From the NCBI GenBank assembly GCA_947502495.1, contig CANNAC010000001.1, positions 186,001 to 250,000 of the forward strand: 64,000 nucleotides of DNA, written 5' to 3'. Position numbers and translations under genes: made by a program. The DNA comes from an uncultured Flavobacteriaceae bacterium. Lineage in GTDB: Bacteria; Bacteroidota; Bacteroidia; Flavobacteriales; Flavobacteriaceae. Positions 42,935-52,808 of the stretch are shown here, in pieces (within the stretch, counting starts at the first letter, position 1; every line of letters starts with the position of its first letter). A model generated the notes under the pieces. That model did not search any database. It saw nothing but the letters and a program-made list of their open reading frames with translations, and was not told where the DNA came from.

Positions 42935-44578
42935 CTAAAGTTTGCTAGATTTCACATAGAAATCCTCGTCTATTTGAATGTCTTTGTTTTTAATGTCTGT
43001 TGTTTTCCATTCGCTATTCGGAAAAATCCACTGTTCTTTACCGTCAATAGTTACTTGAATTGGCATATCGAAATCTGCAACAATATGCGTCCATCTATAT
43101 TTTAGTTGGTTGTTTTTAATTTCATATTCTAGCGTAGGAATGCGTATGTCTCTTAAATACTGATTGAAAAATGCAGTTAAATCTATTCCAGATTGCGCAC
43201 TAATATAATCTTCAATTTGTTGCGTAGTAACCGTTTGGTGGTAGAATGTTTTGTTTAATCCACGAAGAATTTGTCGCCATTTTTCATCGTCTTCAATAAG
43301 CTGACGTAAGGTATGTAGCATATTTCCACCTTTACTATACATATCACCAGAACCTTCATGATTTACATTATAGGTTCCAATAATTGGTTTTTCATTTCTA
43401 ATCCCTTTACGCGTACCAATAACATATTTTGCTGAAGATTCTTTGCCATAATGATAATCTAAAAATAAATTTTCAGAATAGTTAGTAAAGCTTTCATGAA
43501 TCCACATATCTGCAATGTCTTTGTCGGTAATATTGTTGGCAAACCATTCGTGTCCAGCTTCGTGAATGATAATAAAATCAAATTTTAAACCTTCACCAGT
43601 ACCTGAAACATCTCTACCTAAATATCCTTTTTTATATTGGTTTCCGTAGGTTACAGAACTTTGGTGTTCCATTCCTAAATAAGGTACTTCCACTAACTTA
43701 AAGCTATCTTCATAAAACGGATAAGGGCCAAACCAATGTTCAAACGCTTCCATCATTTTTGGTGCATCTTTAAAATGCTCTTTTGCTTTTTCAAGATTAT
43801 CACGTAGTACATAATAATTCATGTCTAAATCGCCATTCTCTCCTTTATATACTTCCGAGAAATTCACATAATCACCAATGTTTACATTAACACCATAATT
43901 ATTTATTGGATTTGCAACATGCCAATTTGTAGTAATGGTTTCATCCTTATTCTCGACAATACTTTTTAGTCTTCCGTTAGAAACATTCATTAAATCTTTA
44001 GGAATTGTGACGCTAATATCCATACTATCTACCTCGTCATACATATGGTCTTTGTTTGGCCACCAAACGCTAGCTCCTAATCCTTGGCAAGAAGTAGCTA
44101 TAAAGTGATTTCCATTATTGTCTTTTTTCCAAGAAAAACCGCCATCCCAAGGTGCACGAACCGCTTCTTTAGGTGTGCCTTCATAGAATACATCAATACT
44201 ATTCGTATCCCCAATATTTTGTTTGCTTTTTAGCGTTACAAAATGTGCATTACCAACGTGTTCTACTTCTAGTTCTTCGTTGTTTTGTGTTACTTTGGTG
44301 ATTTTTAAAGGCGTTTGTAAATCTACTTGTAGGATGTTGTTTTCTTTTAAAACGGTATATTGGATGGTGTTTTTTCCACCAATAGTTTTTTCCTTTGGAT
44401 TTACTTTTATATCTAAATGATAGTATGTTAAATCCCACCATTCTCGTTCTGGAGTGATACTTCCTCTTAAAGTATCTTGTTTTGTGAAATTATTTTTTGC
44501 TTTAAATAAACCATCTTTTTTTTGAGAGAAACAAGAAGTTACTATAAAACAAGTAATTACAACTAATAGATTTTTCAT
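42935..44578 (-). CDS. M1 family metallopeptidase
   Basis: A 547-residue exported zinc aminopeptidase-like enzyme, probably a lipoprotein (VTSC near residue 16). The zinc ligands are H339 and H343 (HEAGHEW) and E362 (WIHESFTNY), the standard HExxH-x18-E set. The substrate-binding motif YLGMEHQSSVTYG replaces the usual GAMEN. It has the N-terminal beta domain and catalytic domain but a short C-terminus, as in Bacteroidota M1 proteins. It would trim peptides in the periplasm. Confidence 0.92.
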   Translation of the reverse strand: MKNLLVVITCFIVTSCFSQKKDGLFKAKNNFTKQDTLRGSITPEREWWDLTYYHLDIKVNPKEKTIGGKNTIQYTVLKENNILQVDLQTPLKITKVTQNNEELEVEHVGNAHFVTLKSKQNIGDTNSIDVFYEGTPKEAVRAPWDGGFSWKKDNNGNHFIATSCQGLGASVWWPNKDHMYDEVDSMDISVTIPKDLMNVSNGRLKSIVENKDETITTNWHVANPINNYGVNVNIGDYVNFSEVYKGENGDLDMNYYVLRDNLEKAKEHFKDAPKMMEAFEHWFGPYPFYEDSFKLVEVPYLGMEHQSSVTYGNQYKKGYLGRDVSGTGEGLKFDFIIIHEAGHEWFANNITDKDIADMWIHESFTNYSENLFLDYHYGKESSAKYVIGTRKGIRNEKPIIGTYNVNHEGSGDMYSKGGNMLHTLRQLIEDDEKWRQILRGLNKTFYHQTVTTQQIEDYISAQSGIDLTAFFNQYLRDIRIPTLEYEIKNNQLKYRWTHIVADFDMPIQVTIDGKEQWIFPNSEWKTTDIKNKDIQIDEDFYVKSSKL

Positions 44579-44611
44579 GCGTTTAATTTTTCTCTAAAAT
44601 AATGAAAATAA

Positions 44612-44642
44612 AAAAAGCCACTTCAATTTGAAGTGGCTTTTA
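44612..44642 (-). terminator. Terminator of the beta-oxidation operon
   Basis: AAAAAGCCACTTC (44612-44624) pairs with GAAGTGGCTTTTT (44630-44642 region), loop of 5; A's and T's on either side. Confidence 0.9.
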
Positions 44643-44661
44643 TCTAATTAGTCTTAAATAA

Positions 44662-46470
44662 TTAGAAGCAGTATTTATTTTCTGCTTTTACTTTTTCAGC
44701 AATCTCGATACGTAAGTCTACGATATCTGGATAGTTTGCGTATTTTGTAAAACGTTTAAGTCCCATTAACATCATACGTTGTTCGTCTCCTTCAGCAAAA
44801 GAAATAATACTTTCTTTTCCTTTTTCTTCCACGATATCTACTGCGTGATATAAATATAATTTTGCCATTGCGATTTGAGCAGATTGCTCTTTTTCGCTAG
44901 TACGTTTTACATTTTTCTCTGTTCTTAAAATTGCAGATTCTGCCATATAGATTTCAATTAAGATATCTGCAGCTGCAATTAATAATTGTTGGTGATCTTC
45001 TAATTGAGGACCATATTTTTGAACTGCTCCACCAGCAACCATTAAGAATGTCTTTTTCAATTTCTTAATCATTTCTTTTTCTTCTGAAAATAACTCTGAG
45101 TAATCTGGAGTTTCAAAAGAAGGTATTCCCATTAATTCTTCTTGTACTTTAGAAGCAGGACCTAATAAGTCTACATGACCTTTCATTGCCTTTTTTACTA
45201 GCATACCAACAGCTAACATTCTGTTAATTTCGTTAGTACCTTCGTAAATACGAGCAATTCTAGCATCTCTCCAAGCCGACTCCATAGGAGTTTCTTCAGA
45301 GAATCCCATTCCACCAAAAATTTGGATACCTTCATCTGCACAATTTTGTACATCTTCGGATACAGCAACTTTTAAGATAGAACATTCAATAGCATATTCT
45401 TCAACACCTTTTAATTCTGCTTCTTGATGTGTATTTCCAGCAGCCTCACGCATTGCGATTCTGTCTTCAATATTTTTAGCAGCTCTATAGGTTGCAGATT
45501 CACCAGCATAAGCACTAGCAGCCATTTCTGCTAATTTGGTTTTAATAGCACCAAAATCGGAGATTCTTGTTTTAAACTGTTTACGCTCATTAGCGTAGTT
45601 TACAGCAATCGATATTACACGACGTTGTGAATCTAAACAAGCTGCAGCTAATTTAATACGTCCAACGTTAAGTGCGTTCATAGCGATTTTGAAACCTTCA
45701 CCACGACCAGCTAACATGTTTTCTACAGGAACTACAGTATCATTAAAAAATACTTGACGTGTAGAAGAAGCACGAATACCTAATTTGTGTTCTTCTTCAC
45801 CTAAAGTTATTCCGTTTGGATTTTTACCATCATATTCTACGATGAAACCAGTAATATTTTTATCTCCTTCAATACGAGCAAAAACGATCATCACACTACA
45901 GAAACCTGCGTTTGAGATCCACATTTTTTGTCCGTTAATTTTATACGATTTTCCATCTGCAGAAAGTTCCGCCGTTGTTTTACCCGAATTCGCATCCGAT
46001 CCAGCACCAGGTTCTGTTAAGCAATATGCTCCAAACCATTCACCAGAAGCTAATTTTGGTACGTATTTTTGTTTTTGTGCTTCGGTACCGTATAAGGTAA
46101 TTGGCATAGTACCAATTCCTGTATGTGCACCAAAAGCAGTACTAAAAGAACCCGTTCCACTTGAAATATAATCACAAGTTAAAACAGTAGAAACAAATCC
46201 CATTCCCATTCCGCCAAAAGCTTCAGGAACAGCTACACTTAAAAAGCCCATTTCTCCAGCTTTACGCATCACTTCTTCTGTTAATGCATAATCTTTAGCT
46301 TCAAAACGTGCTTTATGAGGAATGATTTCACGATCATTAAATTCCATTACAGAATCTTTCATCATTGTTTGTTCTTCTGAAAAATCTTCAGGAGTAAACA
46401 CGTCTTCGCATTTTGTTTCTTTTACTAAGAATTGACCACCTCTTAAGATGTCTTTTTCAGTTGTTTCCAT
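44662..46470 (-). CDS. Acyl-CoA dehydrogenase
   Basis: First oxidation step of fatty-acid beta-oxidation, FAD-dependent. The 602-residue protein has the typical middle beta-domain (CLTEPGAGSDAN, KMWISNAGF) and C-terminal helices with the catalytic Glu in YEGTNEINRM. The extra ~170-residue C-terminal part makes it like the long FadE/VLCAD forms. It is the last gene of the operon marR - hydratase/dehydrogenase - thiolase - this, with a 138-bp gap before it. Confidence 0.95.
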   Translation of the reverse strand: METTEKDILRGGQFLVKETKCEDVFTPEDFSEEQTMMKDSVMEFNDREIIPHKARFEAKDYALTEEVMRKAGEMGFLSVAVPEAFGGMGMGFVSTVLTCDYISSGTGSFSTAFGAHTGIGTMPITLYGTEAQKQKYVPKLASGEWFGAYCLTEPGAGSDANSGKTTAELSADGKSYKINGQKMWISNAGFCSVMIVFARIEGDKNITGFIVEYDGKNPNGITLGEEEHKLGIRASSTRQVFFNDTVVPVENMLAGRGEGFKIAMNALNVGRIKLAAACLDSQRRVISIAVNYANERKQFKTRISDFGAIKTKLAEMAASAYAGESATYRAAKNIEDRIAMREAAGNTHQEAELKGVEEYAIECSILKVAVSEDVQNCADEGIQIFGGMGFSEETPMESAWRDARIARIYEGTNEINRMLAVGMLVKKAMKGHVDLLGPASKVQEELMGIPSFETPDYSELFSEEKEMIKKLKKTFLMVAGGAVQKYGPQLEDHQQLLIAAADILIEIYMAESAILRTEKNVKRTSEKEQSAQIAMAKLYLYHAVDIVEEKGKESIISFAEGDEQRMMLMGLKRFTKYANYPDIVDLRIEIAEKVKAENKYCF

Positions 46471-46608
46471 ATTTTTTAATTAGATTTTAAGATTTCTAGA
46501 ACCAAGAATCAAGACAGCTTAAGTCCGGATTTGAATCTTGAAATCATTTTTTGTATTTGTCTTATTTTTTAAGTCTTTTCTTTTTATTCTATGCTCTCTT
46601 TTCTTTTC

Positions 46609-47799
46609 TTAATTAAGAAATTCAAAAATTCCACAAGCACCTTGACCTGTACCAACACACATGGTTACTGCACCATATTTACCTTTCATGTCACGCTTAC
46701 GCATTTCATCAAAAAGTTGTACCGATAGTTTTGCTCCTGTACATCCTAATGGATGCCCCAATGCAATTGCACCACCATTTACGTTAATAATATCTGGGTT
46801 AAGACCTAATTCTCTAATTACTGCTAAAGATTGCGAAGCAAAAGCTTCATTTAACTCAATTAAAGCTAAATCGTCTTGTTTTAATCCTGCTTGTTTTAAT
46901 GCTTTTGGAATTGCTTTTACTGGTCCGATACCCATAATACGAGGTTCCACACCTGCAGCAGCATAATTTACCATTCTTGCAATTGGTTCTAAACCTAGTT
47001 CTTTCACCATGTCTTCACTCATAACCATTACAAAAGCAGCACCATCACTCATTTGAGACGAATTACCAGCGGTAACACTTCCTCCAGCAGCAAATACGGC
47101 TCTTAGTTTTGCTAAAGCTTCTTTACTCGTTCCTGCACGAGGTCCTTCATCTTTAGTTACGGTGTACGATTTTGTAGCTCTCTTTCCGTTAGCATCAATG
47201 TATGTTTGTTCTACTTCAATTGGTACGATTTGATCTTGAAAACGATTTTCAGCTTGCGCTCTTAATGCTTTCATATGCGAATTAAAAGCAAATTCATCTT
47301 GGTCTTCACGAGATACGTTGAACTGTTTTGCAACCGCTTCAGCAGTATTTCCCATTCCCCAATAGTAATCTTCATGACCAGATTTTACGATATCGTAATT
47401 CAATTCTGGTTTAAAACCTGTCATTGGTACGCTACTCATACTTTCTGCACCACCAGCAATAATACAATCTGCCATTCCGGCTTGTATTTTTGCAGTTGCC
47501 ATACCAATAGTTTCTACTCCCGAAGAGCAAAAACGGTTGACAGTTACTCCAGGAACATCTACGATATCTAATCCCATTAAAGAGATTAAACGTGCCATAT
47601 TTAATCCTTGAGAACCTTCAGGCATTGCGTTACCAACAATAACATCGTCAATACGCTTTGGGTCTAAACCTGGCAATTCCTTCATCATATACTTGATGGT
47701 TTCTGCTGCCAATTCATCTGTTCTTTTAAAACGGAACACGCCTTTTGGTGCTTTACCAACTGCGGTTCTATATGCTTTTACTATATATGCTGTTTTCAT
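46609..47799 (-). CDS. Acetyl-CoA C-acyltransferase (3-ketoacyl-CoA thiolase)
   Basis: Last step of beta-oxidation: cleaves 3-ketoacyl-CoA to acetyl-CoA and a shortened acyl-CoA. The 396-residue enzyme has the nucleophilic Cys in VNRFCSSGVE, the His in GGAIALGHPLGCTGA, and the C-terminal Cys in TMCVGTGQG. It begins 5 bp after the multifunctional enzyme gene, its usual partner (FadA with FadB or FadN). Confidence 0.95.
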   Translation of the reverse strand: MKTAYIVKAYRTAVGKAPKGVFRFKRTDELAAETIKYMMKELPGLDPKRIDDVIVGNAMPEGSQGLNMARLISLMGLDIVDVPGVTVNRFCSSGVETIGMATAKIQAGMADCIIAGGAESMSSVPMTGFKPELNYDIVKSGHEDYYWGMGNTAEAVAKQFNVSREDQDEFAFNSHMKALRAQAENRFQDQIVPIEVEQTYIDANGKRATKSYTVTKDEGPRAGTSKEALAKLRAVFAAGGSVTAGNSSQMSDGAAFVMVMSEDMVKELGLEPIARMVNYAAAGVEPRIMGIGPVKAIPKALKQAGLKQDDLALIELNEAFASQSLAVIRELGLNPDIINVNGGAIALGHPLGCTGAKLSVQLFDEMRKRDMKGKYGAVTMCVGTGQGACGIFEFLN

Positions 47800-47804
47800 T
47801 TTTC

Positions 47805-50213
47805 TTAGTTTCTTAAAGGTTTACCTTTGGTTAACATATGCTGAATACGTTCTAAAGTTTTACGTTCTGTACATAAACTTAAGAAAGCTTCACGCTCTAA
47901 ATCCAATAAATATTGTTCTGTTACGCGAGTTGGTTCTGATAGATCTCCACCAGCCATTACGTAAGCTAATTTATTAGCGATTTTCATATCGTGTTCTGAA
48001 ATGTAGTTAGAGTCTTCCATAGAGTCTGTACCTACTAAAAACATTCCTAATGCTTGTTTACCAAGCACTAAAATGTCATCTCTTTTTACAGGTTGTGTAT
48101 ATCCAGAATTAGCCATTAACATTGCGTGTTGTTTTGCAACTGCTATTTGACGGTCTTTATTTACAACCACAACATCTTTTCCTTTTTGTAAAAGGTTTAA
48201 GTCGAAAGCTTCATAAGCAGAAGTAGATACTTTTGCCATACCGATAGTTAAGAAATGCTCTTGTAAAACGTTTAATTGTACATCCCCTTTTTGGAAAAGG
48301 TCTTGTGCTCTTAAAGCCATTTCTTTAGAACCTCCACCACCAGGAATCACACCAACACCAAACTCTACAAGTCCCATGTAAGTTTCTGCTGCTGCAACTA
48401 CTTTATCTGCGTGTAAGGATAATTCACAACCACCACCTAAAGCCATTCCATGCGGAGCAGAGATAGTTGGGATAGAAGAATAACGCATACGCATCATAGA
48501 GTCTTGGAAGTATTTAATAGCCATATTAAGCTCATCATATTCTTGCTCTGCAGCCATCATGAAAATCATTCCAATATTTGCACCAACAGAGAAGTTTGCC
48601 GCTTGATTACCAACTACTAAACCAGCAAAGTCTTTTTCGGCTAAATCAATAGCTTTATTTAATCCAGCTAAAACGTCTCCACCAATAGTGTTCATTTTAG
48701 ATTGGAATTCTAAGTTCAAGATGCCATCTCCTAAATCTTCTACAACAACACCAGAGTTTTTAAACACTTCGTTTGTTTTACGGATATTATCTAGGATAAT
48801 GAAACTGTCTTGACCAGGTATTTTTGTCTGTTTTTTAGAAGGAATATCATAAAAGAAAGAAGATCCTTCTTTTACAGAATAAAAGGAAGTGTTACCAGAA
48901 GCAACCATATCATTAACCCAAGCAGCAGGTTCTAGACCTTCGGCTTTCATTAATTCGATTCCTTTTTCTACACCAATAGCATCCCAAATTTGGAATGGTC
49001 CGTGTTCCCAACCAAAACCAGCTTTCATAGCATCATCAATCTTGTAAAGCTCGTCTGAAATTTCTGGAATACGATTCGATACGTAAGCAAATAATGCGGT
49101 GAAGCTTTTTCTGTAAAATTCACCAGCTTTATCTTTTCCTTTTACCAATACTTTAAAACGATCTACTACTTTATCAATAGTTTTAGTCATTTCTAAAGTT
49201 GCAAATTTTGCACGTTTTGCAGAACGATATTCTAAAGTGTTTAAGTCTAGAGAAAGAATTTCTTTTTTCCCATCGGCGGAAACATTCTTTTTATAAAAAC
49301 CTTGTCCTGTTTTACTTCCTAACCATTTATTTTCCATCATCGTGTTGATGAAATCTGGTAATTCAAATAAGGCTAAACGTTCGTCATTCGGACAGTTTTC
49401 TCTAATTCCGTTGGCAACGTGAACTAAAGTATCTAAACCTACAACATCCACGGTACGGAAGGTTGCCGATTTTGGACGACCAATTACTGGTCCCGATAAT
49501 TTATCTACTTCTTCAATCGTTAAATCTAAATCCTTAACCGCGTGAAATAAACTTTGTATGCTGAAAATACCAACTCTGTTTCCTATAAAAGCAGGAGTGT
49601 CTTTAGCAACTACCGAAGTTTTTCCTAAGAATTTTTCACCATATTCATTTAAAAACTCTAAAACAGAAGCATCCGTTTTTGGTCCAGGAATGATTTCAAA
49701 TAATTTTAAGTAACGTGCAGGGTTAAAGAAGTGCGTTCCGCAGAAATGCTTCTGGAAATCTTCACTACGACCTTCATTCATGAATTTTATTGGAATTCCT
49801 GAAGTATTCGATGTAATTAAGGTTCCTGGAGTTCTGTGTTTTTCAAGTTTTTCGAAAACTATTTTTTTAATGTCTAGTCTTTCTACTACAACTTCCATAA
49901 TCCAATCTACATCTGCTACTTTAGCAATATCATCTTCTAAGTTTCCTGTAGTGATACGACTTGCAAAAGCTTGATTGTAAATAGGGGATGGTTTCGATTT
50001 TAAAGAAGCCGTTAAAGCATCATTTACTAATCTGTTTCTTACGACTTTGTCTTCTAAGGTTAAACCTTTAGCTTTTTCTTTGTCGTTTAGTTCTCTAGGA
50101 ACAATGTCTAATAATAATACATCTACACCAATATTGGCGAAGTGACAAGCGATACCGCTTCCCATAATTCCGGAACCAATAATCGCAACTTTTTTAATTC
50201 TACGTTTGCTCAT
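47805..50213 (-). CDS. 3-hydroxyacyl-CoA dehydrogenase / enoyl-CoA hydratase
   Basis: A two-function beta-oxidation enzyme of 802 residues. The N-terminal NAD-binding dehydrogenase (GSGIMGSGIACHFANIG) comes first, and the crotonase-type hydratase is C-terminal (about 500-700, with GMALGGGCELSLHAD and EFGVGVIPGGGGSKE). This order is that of Bacillus FadN and not of E. coli FadB. It starts 1 bp after the MarR gene and is co-transcribed with the thiolase. Confidence 0.95.
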   Translation of the reverse strand: MSKRRIKKVAIIGSGIMGSGIACHFANIGVDVLLLDIVPRELNDKEKAKGLTLEDKVVRNRLVNDALTASLKSKPSPIYNQAFASRITTGNLEDDIAKVADVDWIMEVVVERLDIKKIVFEKLEKHRTPGTLITSNTSGIPIKFMNEGRSEDFQKHFCGTHFFNPARYLKLFEIIPGPKTDASVLEFLNEYGEKFLGKTSVVAKDTPAFIGNRVGIFSIQSLFHAVKDLDLTIEEVDKLSGPVIGRPKSATFRTVDVVGLDTLVHVANGIRENCPNDERLALFELPDFINTMMENKWLGSKTGQGFYKKNVSADGKKEILSLDLNTLEYRSAKRAKFATLEMTKTIDKVVDRFKVLVKGKDKAGEFYRKSFTALFAYVSNRIPEISDELYKIDDAMKAGFGWEHGPFQIWDAIGVEKGIELMKAEGLEPAAWVNDMVASGNTSFYSVKEGSSFFYDIPSKKQTKIPGQDSFIILDNIRKTNEVFKNSGVVVEDLGDGILNLEFQSKMNTIGGDVLAGLNKAIDLAEKDFAGLVVGNQAANFSVGANIGMIFMMAAEQEYDELNMAIKYFQDSMMRMRYSSIPTISAPHGMALGGGCELSLHADKVVAAAETYMGLVEFGVGVIPGGGGSKEMALRAQDLFQKGDVQLNVLQEHFLTIGMAKVSTSAYEAFDLNLLQKGKDVVVVNKDRQIAVAKQHAMLMANSGYTQPVKRDDILVLGKQALGMFLVGTDSMEDSNYISEHDMKIANKLAYVMAGGDLSEPTRVTEQYLLDLEREAFLSLCTERKTLERIQHMLTKGKPLRN

Positions 50214-50214
50214 G

Positions 50215-50670
50215 TTATTTTAAGGTATGTTCTTTTTTGTTGTATATTTTTTTGTTCGATATCATGTTATTAATGATTTCTGCTACTTTGTAAAAACTCT
50301 CTAGTTCTTCAGTTGCTACGTTTGCTTTAATGGTTTCATTAAAGGTGAGTACTTTTTCTTTAGAGTAGTTTCTTTTCTCTCTACCAAACTCGGTTAAAAA
50401 AATGAGTACACCACGACCATCTTCTGGATTCGGTTTACGCTCTATTAAGCCTCTTTCCTCCATATTTTTTAAGGTACGAGATAAGCTAGTTGCTTCCATT
50501 CCCATTTTTGGGCCTAAAGAAGTGGATGGTGTGCCATTTTCAGGATCTATGCTTAACAAAGCAAAACCTGTAGCCATTGTGCTATCAAACTTAGAAGCTT
50601 CTTCATTATACATTTTTGTTACAGCTAACCATGTGGTTCTTAGCACATAGTCTATTGTTGCATCTTTCAT
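50215..50670 (-). CDS. MarR family regulator of the beta-oxidation operon
   Basis: A 151-residue dimeric winged-helix regulator (DNA-binding part about 50-110, with GTPSTSLGPKMGMEATSLSRTLKNMEERGLIERKPNPEDGRG). It is the first gene of the operon and abuts the hydratase/dehydrogenase gene by 1 bp, so it most likely senses acyl-CoA or fatty acid and controls its own operon through the palindrome at 50708. Confidence 0.92.
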   Translation of the reverse strand: MKDATIDYVLRTTWLAVTKMYNEEASKFDSTMATGFALLSIDPENGTPSTSLGPKMGMEATSLSRTLKNMEERGLIERKPNPEDGRGVLIFLTEFGREKRNYSKEKVLTFNETIKANVATEELESFYKVAEIINNMISNKKIYNKKEHTLK

Positions 50671-50688
50671 TTAGAAATTTTAGATTCC

Positions 50689-50719
50689 CAAATATACAAA
50701 AATATACTATGCGTGCATA
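50689..50719 (-). promoter_or_regulatory. Promoter and putative MarR operator
   Basis: Two overlapping perfect -7 elements on the minus strand, TATATTTG (50696-50689) and TATTTTTG (50704-50697), with a 12-bp palindrome TATGC-GT-GCATA (50708-50719) directly upstream, in the promoter spacer, where a repressor would block transcription. Confidence 0.65.
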
Positions 50720-50749
50720 ATAAATTCAGAAAATATTGTGTAGAAATTA

Positions 50750-50777
50750 AAAAGCTCCTGTAGGATAGGAGCTTTTA
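50750..50777 (-). terminator. Terminator after the acyl-CoA synthetase gene
   Basis: AAAAGCTCCT (50750-50759) pairs with AGGAGCTTTT (50767-50776), loop of 7. Confidence 0.85.
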
Positions 50778-50782
50778 GGTAT

Positions 50783-52555
50783 TTATCTGTAAATTTTATC
50801 GTAAAGATCTTGATGCATCTTTTTAATAACAATTCGTTTCATTTTCATAGTAGGAGTTAAGTGCCCTGAATCTATAGACCAAACTTGAGGTGTAAGTTCA
50901 AAACGTTTAATTTGTTCCCATTTTCCAAAATGTAGATTGTATTCGTTTATTTCTTCTTGAATGCGATCAATTACTACTTGTGAAGTTGCAATTTCAGCAT
51001 CTGAAGTACCAATATCCAATTTTTTGTGACTTATCCAATCTCTAATATAATCAAAATTGGGCTGAATAATTGCTCCTGGCATTTTTTCTCCTTCACCAAC
51101 AACCATAATTTGTTCTATGAAAAGAGATTGTTTCATTTCGTTTTCCAAAAGTGGTGGAATGACATATTTACCTCCAGAGGTTTTAAACATTTCTTTTTTT
51201 CTACCTGTAATTTTTAAAAAGCCATCGGCATCAATTTCTCCTTTATCTCCTGTATGAAAATAGTCTCCAGTCATTACTTCCTTCGTTTTTTCCGGGTCTT
51301 TATAATAGCCCATCATCACGTTTGGTCCTTTGACTAGTATTTCTCCATCTTCGGCAATTTTAACTTCTACATTTTTAATTGGTTTCCCTACAGTACCAAC
51401 TCTAAAATGATGGTTGGCATACATTTCTACCGAAACAACAGGAGAGGTTTCTGTAAGTCCGTAACCTTGCATTACTTGCATTCCAGCAGCGGTAAATACT
51501 CTAGTTAATCTGGTTTGTAAAGCAGCACTACCAGAAACCATGGTATGTAATTCGCCTCCAAGTGCTTCTCTCCATTTACTAAATATAAGTTTGTTTGCAA
51601 TTTTTAATTGAAACTCGTACCATGCGCCATTTGCTCCATAAGGTTCCCATTGTTCACCTAATCGAACTGCCCAAAAGAAGAGTGCTTTTTTTATACCGGA
51701 TAAATCATCGGCTTTAGCAATAATCTTATCGTATACTTTTTCTAATAATCGAGGAACAACACTCATTAAGTTAGGTTGAACTTCTTTAGCATTTTCGCCA
51801 ATTTTATCTATTCCTTCTGCAAAATATATGGTAGCTCCTGCATATTGATATAAATAAATAAGCACGCGTTCAAAGACATGACAAATAGGTAAAAAGCTTA
51901 AGATTCTATTTTGTGTGTTATCTATAAATGGTAGTCTATCTGAAGCATCTAAGGCATTACTAGTAATATTGTTATGAGAAAGCATAACACCTTTAGGTCT
52001 TCCGGTTGTACCAGAAGTATAAATAATAGTTGCTAAATCGGTAGGCAGTACTGCATCTTTTCTAGCTTGTACTTCGTTTTGATTACTTTCGTCTTTACCT
52101 AGTTCTAATAATTCCGAAAAATGTTTGCATCCTTCTATATCATCAAAGGAGTATACTTCTTTTAATTTGGTATTAGCTTGTACTTGGCGTACTTTTTTTA
52201 AAACATCAGCATCCGATACAAAACAGTAAATAGCTTCGCTATGATTTAATACATATTCATAATCTTCGGCACAAATAGTTGGATAAATAGGAATGTTTTG
52301 GGCTCCTGTTTGTAGAATACCAATATCCATGATATTCCATTCTGTCCTATTTGTGGTAGAAATTAATGCTATTTTATCATTTTTATGAATGCCCATTTTT
52401 AACAAAGCCCTACTAATCGCATTCGCTTTATCTACATATTCTTTGGTAGACGTTGCTATCCACTTGCCATCTTTTTTAGTTACTAATGCAGCATCTAAAT
52501 TGTATTTTTCAAGTTGATAATGCGGAAAATCAAAAAGTCGAGTAATCTTTGTCAT
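50783..52555 (-). CDS. Long-chain acyl-CoA synthetase
   Basis: An AMP-forming ligase of 590 residues that activates fatty acids to acyl-CoA for the nearby beta-oxidation genes. The P-loop IIYTSGTTGRPKGVMLSH, the motif QGYGLTETSPV, and the hinge YFHTGDKGEIDADGFLKITGRKKE are present. It is a separate transcription unit just upstream of the marR operon, with its own terminator. Confidence 0.94.
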   Translation of the reverse strand: MTKITRLFDFPHYQLEKYNLDAALVTKKDGKWIATSTKEYVDKANAISRALLKMGIHKNDKIALISTTNRTEWNIMDIGILQTGAQNIPIYPTICAEDYEYVLNHSEAIYCFVSDADVLKKVRQVQANTKLKEVYSFDDIEGCKHFSELLELGKDESNQNEVQARKDAVLPTDLATIIYTSGTTGRPKGVMLSHNNITSNALDASDRLPFIDNTQNRILSFLPICHVFERVLIYLYQYAGATIYFAEGIDKIGENAKEVQPNLMSVVPRLLEKVYDKIIAKADDLSGIKKALFFWAVRLGEQWEPYGANGAWYEFQLKIANKLIFSKWREALGGELHTMVSGSAALQTRLTRVFTAAGMQVMQGYGLTETSPVVSVEMYANHHFRVGTVGKPIKNVEVKIAEDGEILVKGPNVMMGYYKDPEKTKEVMTGDYFHTGDKGEIDADGFLKITGRKKEMFKTSGGKYVIPPLLENEMKQSLFIEQIMVVGEGEKMPGAIIQPNFDYIRDWISHKKLDIGTSDAEIATSQVVIDRIQEEINEYNLHFGKWEQIKRFELTPQVWSIDSGHLTPTMKMKRIVIKKMHQDLYDKIYR

Positions 52556-52620
52556 TAGGAAAATTTAGTTAGAAGGATTGCAAAGTATGAAATTAATAAT
52601 TGTTTTCAAATAACTAAATC

Positions 52621-52652
52621 AAAAAGGAACCATAAAAAATTATAGTTCCTTA
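52621..52652 (-). terminator. Terminator downstream of the AraC gene
   Basis: AAGGAAC (52624-52630) plus ATA pairs with TAT plus GTTCCTT (52645-52651), one mismatch. It lies about 155 bp beyond the AraC stop codon, between it and the synthetase promoter. Confidence 0.6.
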
Positions 52653-52808
52653 AAAAATGGACTGATAGAATAGCGATTGTTTATCATTCTTAATAAAAAA
52701 TTATAGAATCCCTAAATAACTAACTAAAATAGATAATAAGAATGATTCGCTTATTCCACATAAAAGTAAAATATTGGGAGTCAAATTCGTTGTATTTAAC
52801 CGTAAACC

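Noticed and set aside
45785-46171. 128-codon plus-strand frame within the acyl-CoA dehydrogenase gene
   Set aside because: Antisense shadow of a conserved enzyme gene.
46497-46570. Possible repeat between the thiolase and acyl-CoA dehydrogenase genes
   Set aside because: Contains AAGAATCAAGAC and GAATCTTGAAATC, which pair only over about 6 bp; too weak to call without a genome-wide search.
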